From Methanosarcinaceae archaeon UBA470 (GTDB taxonomy: Archaea; Halobacteriota; Methanosarcinia; Methanosarcinales; Methanosarcinaceae): a stretch of 27,710 nt of DNA. This document shows, piece after piece, positions 15,532-23,492 of this stretch (positions are counted from its first letter, which is position 1; each line of letters starts with the position of its first letter). The notes under the pieces are model-generated. The model searched no databases, was not told where the DNA came from, and saw only the letters and a program-made list of their open reading frames with translations. The position numbers were made by a program, and so were the translations under genes. The DNA lies in contig DAKU01000014.1 in assembly GCA_002508425.1 (NCBI GenBank), forward strand, positions 1 to 27,710, given 5' to 3'.

Positions 15532-16998
15532 TCATCCGATCACACGGCTGGACCCGATTGTATTGCTGTTTGAAACTACAGCGATCTTGCGGGAGATGCC
15601 GAGTTCTTTTAGTTCTTTGGAGAGACGGTTGGCTTCCCGGTAGGTTTCGACTATGAGGGGAGTTTCGGTGGGGTATTGGTGTTGTCTGGTGGATATAGTG
15701 GAGTTGATGGGTTTCAGGTTCTTTTTACGTTCTCGGAAGGGGCGGATGATGCCGGAGTCCACGAAGTATTGGCCGAAGATCTTCTTGAAGCCGATCTTAA
15801 GGACGCTGCACAGGTCCGCAAGGGGCTTTCGGGCGGCTTCCCAGAGGGAGCGGGTCTTGAAAAAGACCTGGGTGCACTGGTGTCTTACGCTGTCCAGGAT
15901 GCCTTCGGCTTTCCAGTGGTTGATGTACCGCCACAGGGACCGCTCCGGGATCTCGGTGCCTTCCTGGATGTCCCTGAAGTCTGCACAGCCTTCGGATTGC
16001 AGGGCTATGAATGCCAGGGCCTTGATGGCCTGCATGTTCTCCCCAAGGTCTATGTGTTGCACCCCGGATGTGGTGGTCTTGTAGTCCCACTCTGGAAGAT
16101 CATAGCGGTATTCAAAGACCTTCTCGGCATCGAAATAAGAATCAGAGACGTATTCTATGGGACCTATGAAATTGATGAGTTTGATAAGCAGGTTATCCAG
16201 ATCCTTCTTGAGGTTCAGGTACTGGTTGATGGAAGGATTCTGGTCAGAGTCCGACTTGAGGAACACCTCAAGCTTGGGGTGTCTTAAAGGATCCTCTGGT
16301 CTGCGGTCCAGGAAATTGGTTATCCGGTACGATTTAACCGAGTGATGGAACTCTGTTTTAATATTGCATACCGAGAAGTTAGGATTGTCGAGCTTGTACA
16401 TATCGTACTTGCCGGAGCGCAGGGTCTTCACGAGCTTGGAATCCCCAAGCATGGAAGTCTCCTTTTCTATGGCCTGGAGCATGGTTACCATATCATGCTC
16501 GTGTTTTTCATGATACCTTATATGGCGGGCCATCTGGTAGATAGTGGACCTTGAACGGTCGATAGAGTGTTGAAACCTGTCAGCATCTATGTACCGCATG
16601 AACTCCCAGATGATCTGGAAATGTTCGTCCAGGTCGATGTAAGAGGACTGGATGTGAATATTTACACCCACGGACGGCAGGTTAAGCAGTTTGCCGGTCT
16701 TTGTTCGCGTACCTTTGCCAAACAAAGGTTTGATGGTGTAAGTGCATTTACTGGCACCTTCCTTATCGGTCCATTGCAGCATATACTCAAAGGCCAGTTT
16801 CTTGGTTTTCGGGTTGTACAATCCGCCCTGCTTGCTCCAGAACTTGAAGACCCGGTCCCCTAACTTGATGTGGTGATTGTAGCGGTCAGTGACATTGTCA
16901 GAGTAGTAACTGACCACCGCATAATAGAAGTCCAGGTCTGTTACATGGAAGTAACAGCCAAACTCATGAGTGACCGGCAGGGCGAACTTGTGCAGCAT
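15532..16998 (-). CDS. Unrecognised 488-residue protein with winged-helix domain (putative element control or replication protein)
   Basis: Last gene of a three-gene operon. Residues about 1-310 form a globular part that I cannot assign (HHIKLGDRVFKFWSKQGGLY, then mixed helical segments). About 322-385 look like a winged helix-turn-helix: MQAIKALAFIALQSEGCADF, then RDIQEGTEIPERSLWRYINH with a wing after it. The C terminus is basic. A large DNA-binding protein behind two small genes, in an integrated element, suggests a role in replication initiation or regulation, but this is inference from position. It has higher GC than the neighbouring broken gene. No ribosome site is evident at the ATG at 16998. 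Confidence 0.7.
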   Translation of the reverse strand: MLHKFALPVTHEFGCYFHVTDLDFYYAVVSYYSDNVTDRYNHHIKLGDRVFKFWSKQGGLYNPKTKKLAFEYMLQWTDKEGASKCTYTIKPLFGKGTRTKTGKLLNLPSVGVNIHIQSSYIDLDEHFQIIWEFMRYIDADRFQHSIDRSRSTIYQMARHIRYHEKHEHDMVTMLQAIEKETSMLGDSKLVKTLRSGKYDMYKLDNPNFSVCNIKTEFHHSVKSYRITNFLDRRPEDPLRHPKLEVFLKSDSDQNPSINQYLNLKKDLDNLLIKLINFIGPIEYVSDSYFDAEKVFEYRYDLPEWDYKTTTSGVQHIDLGENMQAIKALAFIALQSEGCADFRDIQEGTEIPERSLWRYINHWKAEGILDSVRHQCTQVFFKTRSLWEAARKPLADLCSVLKIGFKKIFGQYFVDSGIIRPFRERKKNLKPINSTISTRQHQYPTETPLIVETYREANRLSKELKELGISRKIAVVSNSNTIGSSRVIG

Positions 16999-17033
16999 AC
17001 GCAGGTAAATTAAGCTTGATAGTCTGCTTGGGA

Positions 17034-17222
17034 TCAGTCCGCTGCTGGCCTGATGATACCATACGGTCCTTTATCATCATGGCCAAGTTCGAACCTGACA
17101 CACTTTACCTTGAGATTCCCTTCCAGGTCCTTGATCCCCAGGGAGCAGGCCAGCTCTGATGGCAGGGTTACGTACATCCCGCTCCCGTTATTGTGCTTGA
17201 TACGGTATTTTGCCCTGGCCAT
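17034..17222 (-). CDS. AbrB/SpoVT-like small DNA-binding protein
   Basis: A 62-residue protein, MARAKYRIKHNNGSGMYVTL and onward. The segment YVTLPSELACSLGIKDLEGN followed by a beta-rich VKCVRFEL resembles the swapped-hairpin AbrB fold (pattern VTIPxELxxxLGIKxGDxV). The ATG at 17222 overlaps the stop codon of the preceding gene in TGATG, which implies translational coupling; a GTG one codon earlier is also in frame. Probably a transcriptional regulator of the operon or an antitoxin-like protein. Confidence 0.65.
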   Translation of the reverse strand: MARAKYRIKHNNGSGMYVTLPSELACSLGIKDLEGNLKVKCVRFELGHDDKGPYGIIRPAAD

Positions 17223-17434
17223 CACACCACCCCCGCGAGATGTTTGATAGTTCTTGCTACACGCTTGTTCCAGTCAGAGCCAAACTCAGCATCATTGTCA
17301 ATGAGTTTTCTGTTATCATCGTAGATAAGTGAAGCTATATCGCGGGATCTTTCAGAAACGTCTTTCAGAGAGGCTTCACAGCCTCTGATAGACATAGTTG
17401 AAGCTACGTCTAATGAATTTTCAGTATTCGACAT
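17222..17434 (-). CDS. 70-residue hypothetical protein, first gene of the three-gene operon
   Basis: A short, mostly helical acidic protein (MSNTENSLDVASTMSIRGCE and onward), with no family that I recognise. A good AGGAG ribosome site stands eight to nine bases before the ATG at 17434, and the downstream gene overlaps its stop codon, so it is very likely translated. A palindrome and TATA box lie upstream. Confidence 0.65.
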   Translation of the reverse strand: MSNTENSLDVASTMSIRGCEASLKDVSERSRDIASLIYDDNRKLIDNDAEFGSDWNKRVARTIKHLAGVV

Positions 17435-17451
17435 AATAGTTTGCTCCTTAG

Positions 17452-17508
17452 TTTACGTCATGTTGGCGCATGACAACGTAAAAATTGGTGGAATAATATA
17501 TAAGAGTT
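17452..17508 (-). promoter_or_regulatory. Promoter and palindrome of the three-gene operon
   Basis: On the reverse strand a TATA box (CTTATATATTA, about 17496-17506) precedes an imperfect inverted repeat, TTTACG-TCATG ... CATGACA-ACGTAAA (17452-17482), with loop TTGGCG. The palindrome lies between the TATA box and the ribosome site, where a repressor such as the AbrB-like or winged-helix protein could act. Confidence 0.5.
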
Positions 17509-17568
17509 ACTATTGAAGTTTGGGAGATTGAAAGAACAGTTGATGCATCAAATCTGGAAAAATGTCTA

Positions 17569-17657
17569 GAGGACTTCGAAAAACCTCGGTATTTGAAAAT
17601 TGCCTTATATATCATTTATATACAATCGGCTAAAAATGGAAGTTTATCGAAATCCTC
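17569..17657 (+). mobile_element. MITE copy 2 (89 bp) with TCTA target duplication
   Basis: Identical to the element at 8299-8387 and flanked by TCTA on both sides (17565-17568 and 17658-17661). The different 4-bp duplications show two separate insertions. The remaining parts of the 17435-17845 gap hold no other feature apart from the operon promoter and the AGGAGG site at 17824-17829. Confidence 0.88.
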
Positions 17658-17845
17658 TCTAATCAATTGCTTGTAGAGCATTTTGTTTGAATTGTACACA
17701 TAAAAGTTATATCTCTTCATTTCTAGATTATTATCATAGTGCCATTGCTATTTCAGTTGTTGGGATATATTTCTGATCTGCAATTCTGAATATAGATTGA
17801 TCATATGATATTTATGCACAGTTAGGAGGAAATACTGTAGTTTCT

Positions 17846-19081
17846 TTGGCACCTGGGGAGTTGGTATCAGTGAACACACAATCATCTAATCTTAAATTGG
17901 GTGCTAGTATCAAGATGGCCGCACCTTCTGTTGATGATAATTTTCCACAAGTTTTGATGGCTGCACCGTCCGTTGATGATAATATTGAGATAGCTGCGCC
18001 TTACGTGGATGATAATCATAAAGAAAAATTGTCACCAAAATGCACCAAAGATCCAAGTAAATGTCGATTTTTATTCTTGTTGCGAAACATGAGAGTTGAA
18101 TTTCAGACAATTCGCACTTCCTTCTCTGATCTCATTGATCTGAATTCAAGCTCAGAGAAAGAGACGTGTAGTGTTGAGACATCAGAAATCCATAAAAATA
18201 TTTATGATACATGCTCAGGCATAATAACCAAGAATTTAGAGATAATTGGTACGCTTTTTGAGGAAAATCCATGTATTTCAGAACATGGTGACACTGTCCA
18301 AGCGATTAAGGACAAATGGCATTTAATCAATAGCATCTTTGGGAATTATGCAAAAGACAATAAGAAAAACGTAGATATATTAAAAAAATGTGTGCAATAC
18401 CTGGAAGATGAGATCTACTTATGCAATATAATAACCGTTCCTGATCGCGTGGCAGCAAACCTTAAAACCCTTAAATCCGGTTACTCCCTCGATTTCTATG
18501 AAGAATTCAAAGACGAGCTCTGTTCAAAAGAACAATCAAATGAGATGCTCAAATACCTTGCCCGGCATCCTGCATTTATAGACGATATCATAGATGAATC
18601 CCAGGGATTAATATTAAAAGTTGAACCAAAAAAAGAACGCTGGAAAGGCTATTTAAGAATCGTTGGAACTTTTTTGCTGGGTATTGGTGTCCTCTCATGG
18701 TTTTTTAACTCCTTTACAGGAGGAAAGTATACATTTAGTGACATTAATTTGTATTTAGTATTTTTTTCAGGAGCTTTGTTCCATATAGCTATAGACGCCA
18801 TAAAATCAACAAAATCATCAACTGGTATTCAATTCAAGTCTGTTGATGATTGGAGTAGATGGATTAACATCAAAGAATTGTCCATAATTTTTGGAATCTT
18901 TTTGCTTGATCTTACTTTCATAGGTTTAGTTGTCACTACTGATATAAATGAACTTGACAGATTAACTTTAGTGGCAGCAGGTTATAGTTTCGATAGTATA
19001 GGGGAAATCTTTTCCAACAGATTTGAAAACATCTTGAGTAAGAAAGCAACAGCACTAAAGGATAAGATTTCAAGTACATAA
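17846..19081 (+). CDS. Unrecognised membrane protein with N-terminal AAPSVDDN repeats
   Basis: About 411 residues. Near the N terminus a motif recurs three times: AAPSVDDN, AAPSVDDN, AAPYVDDN (about residues 25-55). A long charged helical part follows (60-270) with several cysteines, then three hydrophobic helices (about 272-292, 300-320, 345-367) and a soluble C-terminal tail. No catalytic motif is seen. The start is doubtful: TTG at 17846 opens the frame, but the AGGAGG at 17824 is 16 bases before it, while ATG at 17914 would begin right at the first repeat. The MITE upstream could provide a TATA box. An effector-like membrane protein is possible but unsupported. Confidence 0.65.
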   Translation: MAPGELVSVNTQSSNLKLGASIKMAAPSVDDNFPQVLMAAPSVDDNIEIAAPYVDDNHKEKLSPKCTKDPSKCRFLFLLRNMRVEFQTIRTSFSDLIDLNSSSEKETCSVETSEIHKNIYDTCSGIITKNLEIIGTLFEENPCISEHGDTVQAIKDKWHLINSIFGNYAKDNKKNVDILKKCVQYLEDEIYLCNIITVPDRVAANLKTLKSGYSLDFYEEFKDELCSKEQSNEMLKYLARHPAFIDDIIDESQGLILKVEPKKERWKGYLRIVGTFLLGIGVLSWFFNSFTGGKYTFSDINLYLVFFSGALFHIAIDAIKSTKSSTGIQFKSVDDWSRWINIKELSIIFGIFLLDLTFIGLVVTTDINELDRLTLVAAGYSFDSIGEIFSNRFENILSKKATALKDKISST

Positions 19082-19202
19082 ATGAAATTTGAAAAATCTA
19101 ATTTGAGCCAGATTATCGGTCTTATAACAAATTATTAATTTTGGTTCTTTTCAAACAAGAAATTAAATTAATAAGCATTAAATAAGACTATAGCATTTTT
19201 GC

Positions 19203-19340
19203 AATAGGGCATGGTGCTATTTGTTGGCGCAAATAGCTTCACCATGGTTACCTATTATCCAGGTCTCGACAATCTGGGTAGTTTGCTCCAATCACGGACA
19301 TGCCCCCTCAATCTGTAAAACTCAAAGGTTTTATAGATTG
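19203..19340 (+). ncRNA. Cluster of three stable hairpins next to attR (candidate structured RNA or DNA recombination site)
   Basis: Hairpin 1 (19203-19256): AATAGG pairs with CCTATT, CATGGTG with CACCATG, and CTATTTG with CAAATAG around TTGGCG, about 20 pairs in all. Hairpin 2 (19256-19280): TATCCAG with CTGGGTA. Hairpin 3 (19309-19340): CAATCTGTAAAAC with GTTTTATAGATTG around TCAAAG, 13 pairs with one G-T. No open frame covers it. Hairpins 1 and 2 share a base, so they compete slightly. The 19082-19202 part upstream is AT-rich with nothing recognisable. Confidence 0.55.
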
Positions 19341-19388
19341 TTTTAGTGGAGTGAAAGTAATAGCTAGGCATTGAATTGGGGTTAGGCC

Positions 19389-19414
19389 GCTCAAAAAGAG
19401 CACTCACACCTCAT
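19389..19414 (+). repeat. attR: right copy of the 26-bp direct repeat
   Basis: Identical to 5411-5436. The sequence after it, CTTTTCAATAAATATTTTTT, is T-rich, as expected for the tail of the terminator that the insertion split from the small zinc-finger gene. Between here and 19557 there is no gene; AT-rich promoter sequence (TTTTTTTATAG, about 19527) precedes the next start. Confidence 0.8.
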
Positions 19415-19557
19415 CTTTTCAATAAATATTTTTTTATTCGGTAAGAGTGATTCTTATTGAAGTTTTGATATTCTATGCTTTAGCTTAGTCAGCTTTAGGA
19501 AACTGCTGACTTTTTAGACAAACTCTTTTTTTATAGAATAAAGTTAAATCCTGTTAT

Positions 19558-20328
19558 ATGGTACTGATCACTCTAACCACCGATTTTGGTTCGATTTACC
19601 CCGCTGCAATGAAAGGAGTGATATTGAGCATTAATCCCCGGGCCACTATAGTGGATATAACTCACAATGTCCCCCATGCTGACATACGGGCCGGAGCCTT
19701 TGCGCTTTACTCTGTAACTCCTTATTTCCCGAAAGGAACCGTTCATATAGCGGTGGTAGATCCAGGGGTGGGTACAGCACGGAATTCAATAGTTATCTCT
19801 GCTGGAGGCCATTTTTTTGTGGGCCCAGATAATGGTCTCCTGGTTCCTGCAGCTTCCAGGCTGGGGTATATGCAGATTCGCAGGATAACAAACTTCGGTC
19901 TATTGGGTGATGTATCTGCCACTTTCCATGGAAGAGATGTGTTTGCCCGTATTGGTGCCTACCTCTCGGAAGGTATGTCTCTGGAAGATGTAGGTGAAAC
20001 GACATTAGATTATGTTCACCTTGATTATGGAACAGTTGAAGTTGGGTATAACTTCATTTCAGGCCATATTATTTATATCGATGATTTTGGCAATGTCATT
20101 ACCAATATAAAGGCTTCTGATGCGTTCAAGAAGTTTCGCATTGAAGAACATGTAAAAGTATTCGGTAATTCGATACCGTTTCTTGAAACCTATGGGTATG
20201 CAGGGAAAGGAGAACTACTAGCTCTGATTGGTAGCCATGATTTTCTCGAAATAGCTGTAAATGAGAGCAGCGCTGCAAAATTATTGAAAATTAAATGTGG
20301 GGATGAGGTAAGAATCGAAAAAAAGTGA
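19558..20328 (+). CDS. SAM hydroxide adenosyltransferase (DUF62 family)
   Basis: A 256-residue protein. MVLITLTTDFGSIYPAAMKG at the start, VDITHNVPHADIRAGAFAL near 36-54 and VHIAVVDPGVGTARNSIVI near 64-82 are the hallmarks of the DUF62 family, relatives of fluorinases that use water to split SAM into adenosine and methionine. FFVGPDNGLLVPAA (about 89-102) and FHGRDVFAR also match. Length is normal. The ATG at 19558 has no ribosome site and a TATA-like sequence about 25-30 bases upstream, so the transcript may be leaderless. It is the first core gene after the island and converges on the radical SAM gene, 13 bases away. Confidence 0.93.
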   Translation: MVLITLTTDFGSIYPAAMKGVILSINPRATIVDITHNVPHADIRAGAFALYSVTPYFPKGTVHIAVVDPGVGTARNSIVISAGGHFFVGPDNGLLVPAASRLGYMQIRRITNFGLLGDVSATFHGRDVFARIGAYLSEGMSLEDVGETTLDYVHLDYGTVEVGYNFISGHIIYIDDFGNVITNIKASDAFKKFRIEEHVKVFGNSIPFLETYGYAGKGELLALIGSHDFLEIAVNESSAAKLLKIKCGDEVRIEKK

Positions 20329-20341
20329 TCCTTTAATTATT

Positions 20342-21316
20342 TTACATCCACTTGTAATGTCTCATCACTTCAAGGTTGAGGTCATAGAGAAGGCTGTTCT
20401 CCACATATCCGAAGAAGAGACATTTATGACAATTCACAGGAATCTGTTTCCTTTTTTCCAGGCTGTTCTTCCACACTTTCTCCAGCCCATCTTTTACATT
20501 TCCTAGTGGTTCCCTCTCTACTCTGCAGTGTTCTATGGTGCCATCAGCTGTAACATTAAGTATCAGTTCGCTGGCATGGCATTTGAAATGAGTATCCATG
20601 TCCTTTACCATATTCAGATATGTATATGAATTGATAATAGGATAACCTTCTTTTTTCATTTCAATTATCCTGTTAACTGTCTTGCGATATTTTTCAGTAT
20701 CTCTTACCCCTATGTTATTCCATATATCATCTTGTATTCCGAAGAATTCGTACATCGGTTCGAAAGCTATGGTCACTTCCAACTCGGCGGCCAGCTGGAT
20801 AAGCTCTTCAATGTCATCGAGGTTCCGGCCACTAATCACACAGTTCATGAGCAATGGATTTCTCACCAATCCCTTTGCTTTGATTATGCCCGGAAGTATT
20901 CTCTTTTTAAAGTCTACTCCTCTTATCTCTTTATAACTGCTTATACCATCAACAGATACGGAAAGGTAATCCAGGTCTTTAAGGTCCTCAGCTCTTTTTT
21001 CTAGCAGCAAGCCATTGGTTATAAGAAAAGTTGTTATTCTCAGTTCTCTGGCATGTTTGAGTATCTGTGGAAGATCCTCTCTCAGCAAGGGCTCAGCGGT
21101 CCATGCATTATATATCATTATCCCGAAGTCCTTTGCTTCATCTAGCAGTCTAATTATCTCCTGCAATGTCATTTCAGGTCCATTCTGTTTCCAGTATTCA
21201 CAGAAGTTGCATTTCATATTGCAGCGGGAGTTGATTGCATGGGAAAGTACAAGAGGGCGTTTTTTTACTCTGGTTTGCCAGAATGCTTTTACTGCCATAA
21301 GGGGTGATCTGGACAT
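20342..21316 (-). CDS. Radical SAM protein with SPASM-like C terminus
   Basis: A 324-residue enzyme. The iron-sulfur motif CNMKCNFCEYW (CxxxCxxC, about residues 33-42) binds the SAM-cleaving cluster. Further cysteines near the C terminus (CHASEL, EHCRVERE, NCHKCLFFGY, about 240-305) suggest extra cluster ligands as in SPASM-type proteins. The N terminus (MSRSPLMAVKAFWQTRVKKR) is basic and may be membrane-associated. Substrate unknown; related archaeal proteins are often annotated as heme- or lipid-modification enzymes, but nothing here decides that. The ATG at 21316 is the natural start. Confidence 0.88.
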   Translation of the reverse strand: MSRSPLMAVKAFWQTRVKKRPLVLSHAINSRCNMKCNFCEYWKQNGPEMTLQEIIRLLDEAKDFGIMIYNAWTAEPLLREDLPQILKHARELRITTFLITNGLLLEKRAEDLKDLDYLSVSVDGISSYKEIRGVDFKKRILPGIIKAKGLVRNPLLMNCVISGRNLDDIEELIQLAAELEVTIAFEPMYEFFGIQDDIWNNIGVRDTEKYRKTVNRIIEMKKEGYPIINSYTYLNMVKDMDTHFKCHASELILNVTADGTIEHCRVEREPLGNVKDGLEKVWKNSLEKRKQIPVNCHKCLFFGYVENSLLYDLNLEVMRHYKWM

Positions 21317-21395
21317 GATTCACTATCTACATTGGTTGCCAATTTAAATATTCTGTTATAGGATACAGCAAAAGCTGTACTGTAAAGTGTTGTTT

Positions 21396-21427
21396 AAAAA
21401 AGAAAATGTGCCCGTATAGTACGGGCA
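21396..21427 (-). terminator. Intrinsic-type terminator after rpl12
   Basis: On the reverse strand TGCCCGTA-CTA-TACGGGCA is a perfect eight-pair hairpin followed by CATTTTCTTTTTT. It lies about 30 bases after the L12 stop codon. Confidence 0.75.
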
Positions 21428-21456
21428 TATAGATGTGTGTAAGTTGTTCGAAGTGT

Positions 21457-21765
21457 TTATCCAAAGAGTGCACCGAGGCCGGCCATTCCGCTCTCTTCTG
21501 CTTCTTCCTTGGATTCTTCTTCCTTTGCTGCCTCAGCGGCTGGAGCTGCTGCTGCGGCTGCCGGAGCTGCTGCAACAGGGGCTGCTGCAACTGCTGCAGT
21601 TGCCATTGCTTCTTCGATGTCCACGTCTTCAAGGGCTGCAATGAGTGCCTTTACACGTGATTCGTTGACTGCGGTACCAGCTGCCTGAAGAACGGCAGTT
21701 ATTGCATCTTCTGTAATCTCTTTACCAGCTTTGTGCAGTAAAAGTGCTGCGTATATGTATTCCAT
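21457..21765 (-). CDS. rpl12: Ribosomal protein L12 (P1), stalk
   Basis: A 102-residue acidic stalk protein: MEYIYAALLLHKAGKEITED at the start (dimerisation domain), an Ala-rich hinge (about 60-82), a Glu/Lys-rich stretch and the C-terminal MAGLGALFG shared with L10. It recruits translation factors to the ribosome. GGTGA precedes the ATG at 21765. Last gene of the L1-L10-L12 operon and followed by a clear terminator. Confidence 0.98.
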   Translation of the reverse strand: MEYIYAALLLHKAGKEITEDAITAVLQAAGTAVNESRVKALIAALEDVDIEEAMATAAVAAAPVAAAPAAAAAAPAAEAAKEEESKEEAEESGMAGLGALFG

Positions 21766-21806
21766 GTGAAATCACCTTTTATCAATGTAAGTTCTATATG
21801 TTTGTC

Positions 21807-22838
21807 TTATCCAAAGAGTGCTCCAAGACCGGCCATTCCGTCTTCTTCAGAACTCTCTTCTTCCTTCTCTTCCTTTGCCTCAACGGCTTCATTGCCCTGT
21901 GTTTCGGTGGTTGTGCTTACTGCTGCTGCAGCTGCGGCACCAAGGGCTTGCTTAAGCTCGTCATCTACTGCTTCCTCATTTTTAGTTGAGGCTACAGCAG
22001 CTACGGCCAGCATCTGTGACTGAGCCTTGCCCATCAATGCGCCCATCAGTTCCGGTTCGAACACAGCGGCGTTGATACCGAGGTTCTTGGATTCTGTTGA
22101 AGCCTTTGCGATAAGCGTGGTTATGTTGTCTGCAGTTGGATATGCTGCGTATACTGACAGGTTGAATGCCTGCTTTGCGGCCAGAGCTATATCGTTGAAG
22201 TATTGTGTCTCATCCACAGCCAGTACATCTGGACGGAAAATGGATCCTTCTTCCAGAACTGCTCTCAAGTCCAGGCCTACTACTATTGGGTATATCTCAA
22301 GCCTGTTAAGCATGGCTGCGAGCAATTGTGGGACTTTTTCTCCCTCTTTCAGTACGGTCTTTGTTTCTTTTACAACGACCTTACCTCCATCAATTGCTGC
22401 TGGTATGCCTGCACGCTGCAGGTCACCCAGAATAGGTCCAGGTGGGAAACTTGTTGGCCTTGCTTCTACTACTATATCCTTGGGGGCTATAGCACCTGAT
22501 CTAATTGGTGAAGGTGTCTTGCTCTTTTCGAGGAGTTTATATAACCTAAAAGGATTCTGATTAGAAAATATCAATGCTGTTTGGACATCAATATATTCTC
22601 CCATATCCTTTACGTCCTGACCTAAATCCTCAAGTGCCCTTCTTATAAGTGTGTTCCTGGCCACTTTGATATATGCAGTTCCCTGCAGATCTCTCCTCAT
22701 TGTCTGGAGTTGCTTTGCAGGAATACCTTCAATGCCTGCTATACCAAATAGGTGGTAGGATTTGATGAGCTCTTTAATCTCCTCGACTTCCTTGGCCTTC
22801 CATTTTGGTATGTGTGATGAGTGATGGTCTATCTCCAT
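21807..22838 (-). CDS. rpl10: Ribosomal protein L10 (P0), stalk base
   Basis: A 343-residue P0 protein. The rRNA-binding domain (about 1-110) is followed by the archaeal/eukaryotic insertion and the helical spine that binds L12 dimers (about 220-300). The C-terminal tail ends EDGMAGLGALFG, nearly the same as L12. The start at 22838 is two bases after the L1 stop codon. Normal length for archaea. Confidence 0.98.
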   Translation of the reverse strand: MEIDHHSSHIPKWKAKEVEEIKELIKSYHLFGIAGIEGIPAKQLQTMRRDLQGTAYIKVARNTLIRRALEDLGQDVKDMGEYIDVQTALIFSNQNPFRLYKLLEKSKTPSPIRSGAIAPKDIVVEARPTSFPPGPILGDLQRAGIPAAIDGGKVVVKETKTVLKEGEKVPQLLAAMLNRLEIYPIVVGLDLRAVLEEGSIFRPDVLAVDETQYFNDIALAAKQAFNLSVYAAYPTADNITTLIAKASTESKNLGINAAVFEPELMGALMGKAQSQMLAVAAVASTKNEEAVDDELKQALGAAAAAAVSTTTETQGNEAVEAKEEKEEESSEEDGMAGLGALFG

Positions 22839-22840
22839 TA

Positions 22841-23482
22841 TTACATCACCTTCACTGACTTGCCCATTGTGGTCGTCAAATGGATCGACCTAATGTTCTG
22901 GCTACCTTTTTCAAGGGACTGTTCGAGTCTGGAGATCACCGTTTCTATATTATCGGCAAGTTTATCAACTTCCATATCCCTGCGCCCGACTGCTACGTGG
23001 AAAGTCAGTTTATCCTTTGATCTGATACGCACGGAATTCTTTGAGGAGTTGATCACATCGGCTACGTTCTTGCCAGGTTGGAGTGGTATTGGCATCTTTC
23101 CCCTGGGACCTAAAACTACACCGAGGCTCTTACCAATAAGTGGCATGTACTGCACTTCGGCTATGAAAAAGTCACATTCGTTGGCAATAGCCCTTGCGCG
23201 TGCCTTGTCCTCTTTCATTCCGTTAATATCTTCCTCAGTGAAGATGTATGTAGCACCGGCCTCTTTTGCCTGGAGACCAACCTCACCTTTTGCGAAAACA
23301 GCAACTTTCAAGTCCTTACCTAGGCCATGTGGAAGTATTATCTCTTCGTCAACACGGTTCTTAGGCTGACTCATATCGAGGTGTTTTAGGTTGATTGCCA
23401 GATCAACGCTTTCCATGAATTTGCGTTGCGGCGATTCCTCTAATAATTTATTAACAGCTTCTACTGTTGCTTTATTTACCAT
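22841..23482 (-). CDS. rpl1: Ribosomal protein L1
   Basis: A 213-residue L1 protein with the signature LGPRGKMPIPLQPGKNV (about 125-141) and KVAVFAKGEVGLQAKEAGAT (about 58-77). It binds 23S rRNA at the L1 stalk. In methanogens, L1 is known to bind its own mRNA and repress translation. Here a structured leader sits directly before the ribosome site. A GGGAGG site lies seven to eight bases before the ATG at 23482. Confidence 0.98.
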   Translation of the reverse strand: MVNKATVEAVNKLLEESPQRKFMESVDLAINLKHLDMSQPKNRVDEEIILPHGLGKDLKVAVFAKGEVGLQAKEAGATYIFTEEDINGMKEDKARARAIANECDFFIAEVQYMPLIGKSLGVVLGPRGKMPIPLQPGKNVADVINSSKNSVRIRSKDKLTFHVAVGRRDMEVDKLADNIETVISRLEQSLEKGSQNIRSIHLTTTMGKSVKVM

Positions 23483-23492
23483 TCTGTTCCTC

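Larger units (their letters stand above)
5411..19414. mobile_element. Integrated genetic element of about 14 kb (integrase plus cargo)
   Basis: Bounded by identical 26-bp direct repeats, with a tyrosine recombinase just inside the left end. Outside lie core genes; inside lie toxin-antitoxin genes, MITEs, broken genes, unrecognised genes and a putative control operon. Just inside each end an 11-base sequence, TTACTTTCACT, occurs in opposite orientation (5451-5461 forward, 19350-19360 reverse), next to a shared GCTAGG (5464-5469 and 19363-19368). These look like integrase arm-type binding sites. The many pseudogenes suggest an old element, though the att repeats are still perfect. Confidence 0.75.

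Noticed and set aside
15676..16287. A long forward open frame (203 codons) opposite the 488-residue protein gene
   Set aside because: It mirrors the codon bias of the reverse-strand gene. The reverse gene is in a coupled operon with a promoter and a winged helix, so the forward frame is a shadow.
21433..21660. Cysteine- and leucine-rich open frames on the forward strand opposite the L12 gene
   Set aside because: They are antisense readings of the Ala/Glu-rich coding sequence of rpl12, with no ribosome site or family match.
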